Shown here in pieces: positions 63,341 through 64,000 of a stretch of DNA of 64,000 bases. The position numbers and the translations under genes are program-made. The stretch is from positions 117,694 to 181,693 of the forward strand of contig SVIV01000002.1 in the NCBI GenBank assembly GCA_015069325.1, in the 5' to 3' direction. Below the pieces are notes generated by a model. The model had not been told where the DNA came from, searched no databases, and was given only the letters and a program-made list of their open reading frames with translations. The stretch comes from Clostridiales bacterium. GTDB taxonomy: Bacteria; Bacillota; Clostridia; Christensenellales; UBA1242. The stretch's first letter is position 1. The number at the start of each line of letters is the position of its first letter.

Positions 63341-64000
63341 TTATTCTACACTTACAAGGTAATAATATACAGGTTGACCACCGGCAACTGCAGTAACTTC
63401 ACAGTTTGGATATTTCTCTGAAAGTTTATCTGCAAGTGTCATTGCTTCGTCTTCTCTAATATCTTCACCATAGAAAAGAGTCATTGTCATTGTTTCTTCA
63501 CTTACCATTTTAGCAATAAGATCTTCTGTTGTTTCGCTTACAAGTTTACCTTTTGCCAAGATCGCTTTATCGTCAAGCCCAATAATATCGCCAACGTGAA
63601 GATCAAATCCGTCAACGTGAGTATCTCTCACTGCATAAGTTACAGAGCCTGATTTTACACCTTTGATTGCATCATTCATTGCTTCTGCGTTTTCTTCAAC
63701 ACTTCCATCTGGATTAAATGAAATAGCTGCTGAAATGCCTTCAGGAATTGAACGAGTAGGAATCACAATAATGTTTTTGTTAGTAAGATCGCTTGCTTGG
63801 TTTGCGGCAAGCACAATATTCTTGTTATTTGGGAATACAAACACATTTCTTGCAGGCACTTTGTCTGCAGCGGCTGCAATATCAGCAGCTGATGGGTTCA
63901 TAGTTTGCCCACCAACGATTATTTCGTCAACACCAAGGTCTTTATAAATTGTTGCAATTCCGTCCCCAGGTGCTACCGCAATCATTCCATGGTTCTTGCT
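63341..64000 (-). CDS. YloV/FakA-type DAK2 domain protein, C-terminal part (cut by window edge)
   Basis: 219 residues present; the gene starts beyond base 64000. Visible: MIAVAPGDGIATIYKDLGVD, GGQTMNPSAADI, VFVFPNNKNIVLAANQA, VIPTRSIPEGISAAISF and the ending typical of the C-terminal FakA domain. FakA phosphorylates fatty acids bound by DegV-type FakB proteins; in YloV the same layout is seen. The N-terminal DAK2 kinase part is outside the window. Confidence 0.9.
   Translation of the reverse strand, partial: SKNHGMIAVAPGDGIATIYKDLGVDEIIVGGQTMNPSAADIAAAADKVPARNVFVFPNNKNIVLAANQASDLTNKNIIVIPTRSIPEGISAAISFNPDGSVEENAEAMNDAIKGVKSGSVTYAVRDTHVDGFDLHVGDIIGLDDKAILAKGKLVSETTEDLIAKMVSEETMTMTLFYGEDIREDEAMTLADKLSEKYPNCEVTAVAGGQPVYYYLVSVE

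Overview
The window is about 64 kb of AT-rich DNA from a Firmicutes chromosome, most likely an uncultured, gut-type Clostridia lineage. The evidence is: sporulation genes (yqfC, yqfD, spoIVA, with promoters matching the SigE and SigK consensus); an L27 with a cleavable N-terminus beside its Prp protease; a CIRCE-controlled hrcA-grpE-dnaK-dnaJ heat-shock locus; SepF, FloA and PlsY; and strong AGGAGG-type ribosome sites. The species cannot be named from the sequence alone. Most genes lie on the minus strand. No tRNA, rRNA, CRISPR array, transposase or integrase was seen.

Layout. 1-5.9 kb: era (cut by the window edge), ybeY, yqfD, yqfC, a membrane-anchored unknown, floA, an Ogg-type glycosylase, and rpmA-prp-rplU. 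6-10 kb: a 1,356-residue surface protein of Ig-like repeats. 10.3-14.1 kb: a Cys-rich microprotein, small unknowns and sepF-lspA-rluD. 14.2-19.2 kb: the str operon rpsL-rpsG-fusA-tuf behind a long leader with a terminator and a competing long-range pairing. 19.2-27.4 kb: pcrA-ligA, an epimerase-like protein, a SLOG-like protein, an XRE regulator and spoIVA followed by a 34-codon ORF. 27.4-31.9 kb: a SipW-type signal peptidase with a histone-H1-like tail, and four paralogous exported proteins. A fifth protein with the same N-terminal module, carrying BspA-type repeats, lies at 37.3-38.9 kb. 32-37 kb: plsY, der, holA, comEC.

39-46.3 kb holds an intact but strikingly incomplete phage cassette: a packaging-like small protein, portal, scaffold, coat, head-completion proteins and two holins. 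There is no large terminase, tail, lysin, integrase or repressor. Every frame is open and many genes overlap by a few bases, which suggests selection rather than decay. 46.4-49.8 kb: an ABC transporter pair, a YkvI-like membrane protein, a second Cys-rich microprotein and rsmE. 49.8-57 kb: an unknown protein with an HELQH metallopeptidase motif, then dnaJ, dnaK, an extra ORF, grpE and hrcA. This GrpE begins with about 50 residues holding 17 cysteines, like a metallothionein. 57-64 kb: a 40-residue acidic peptide, unknowns, a U32 family protein, tsaD, prfB with its programmed frameshift, a coat-like protein behind a SigK-like promoter, tlyA, and the 3' part of a YloV/FakA-type gene.

One pattern crosses the window. 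Four genes without a ribosome binding site (ogg, the SLOG-like gene, pcrA, tlyA) each have a -35 box, a 17-base spacer and a -10 box that ends exactly 6 bases before the ATG. That is the geometry expected of leaderless mRNAs. comEC is nearly leaderless in the same way.
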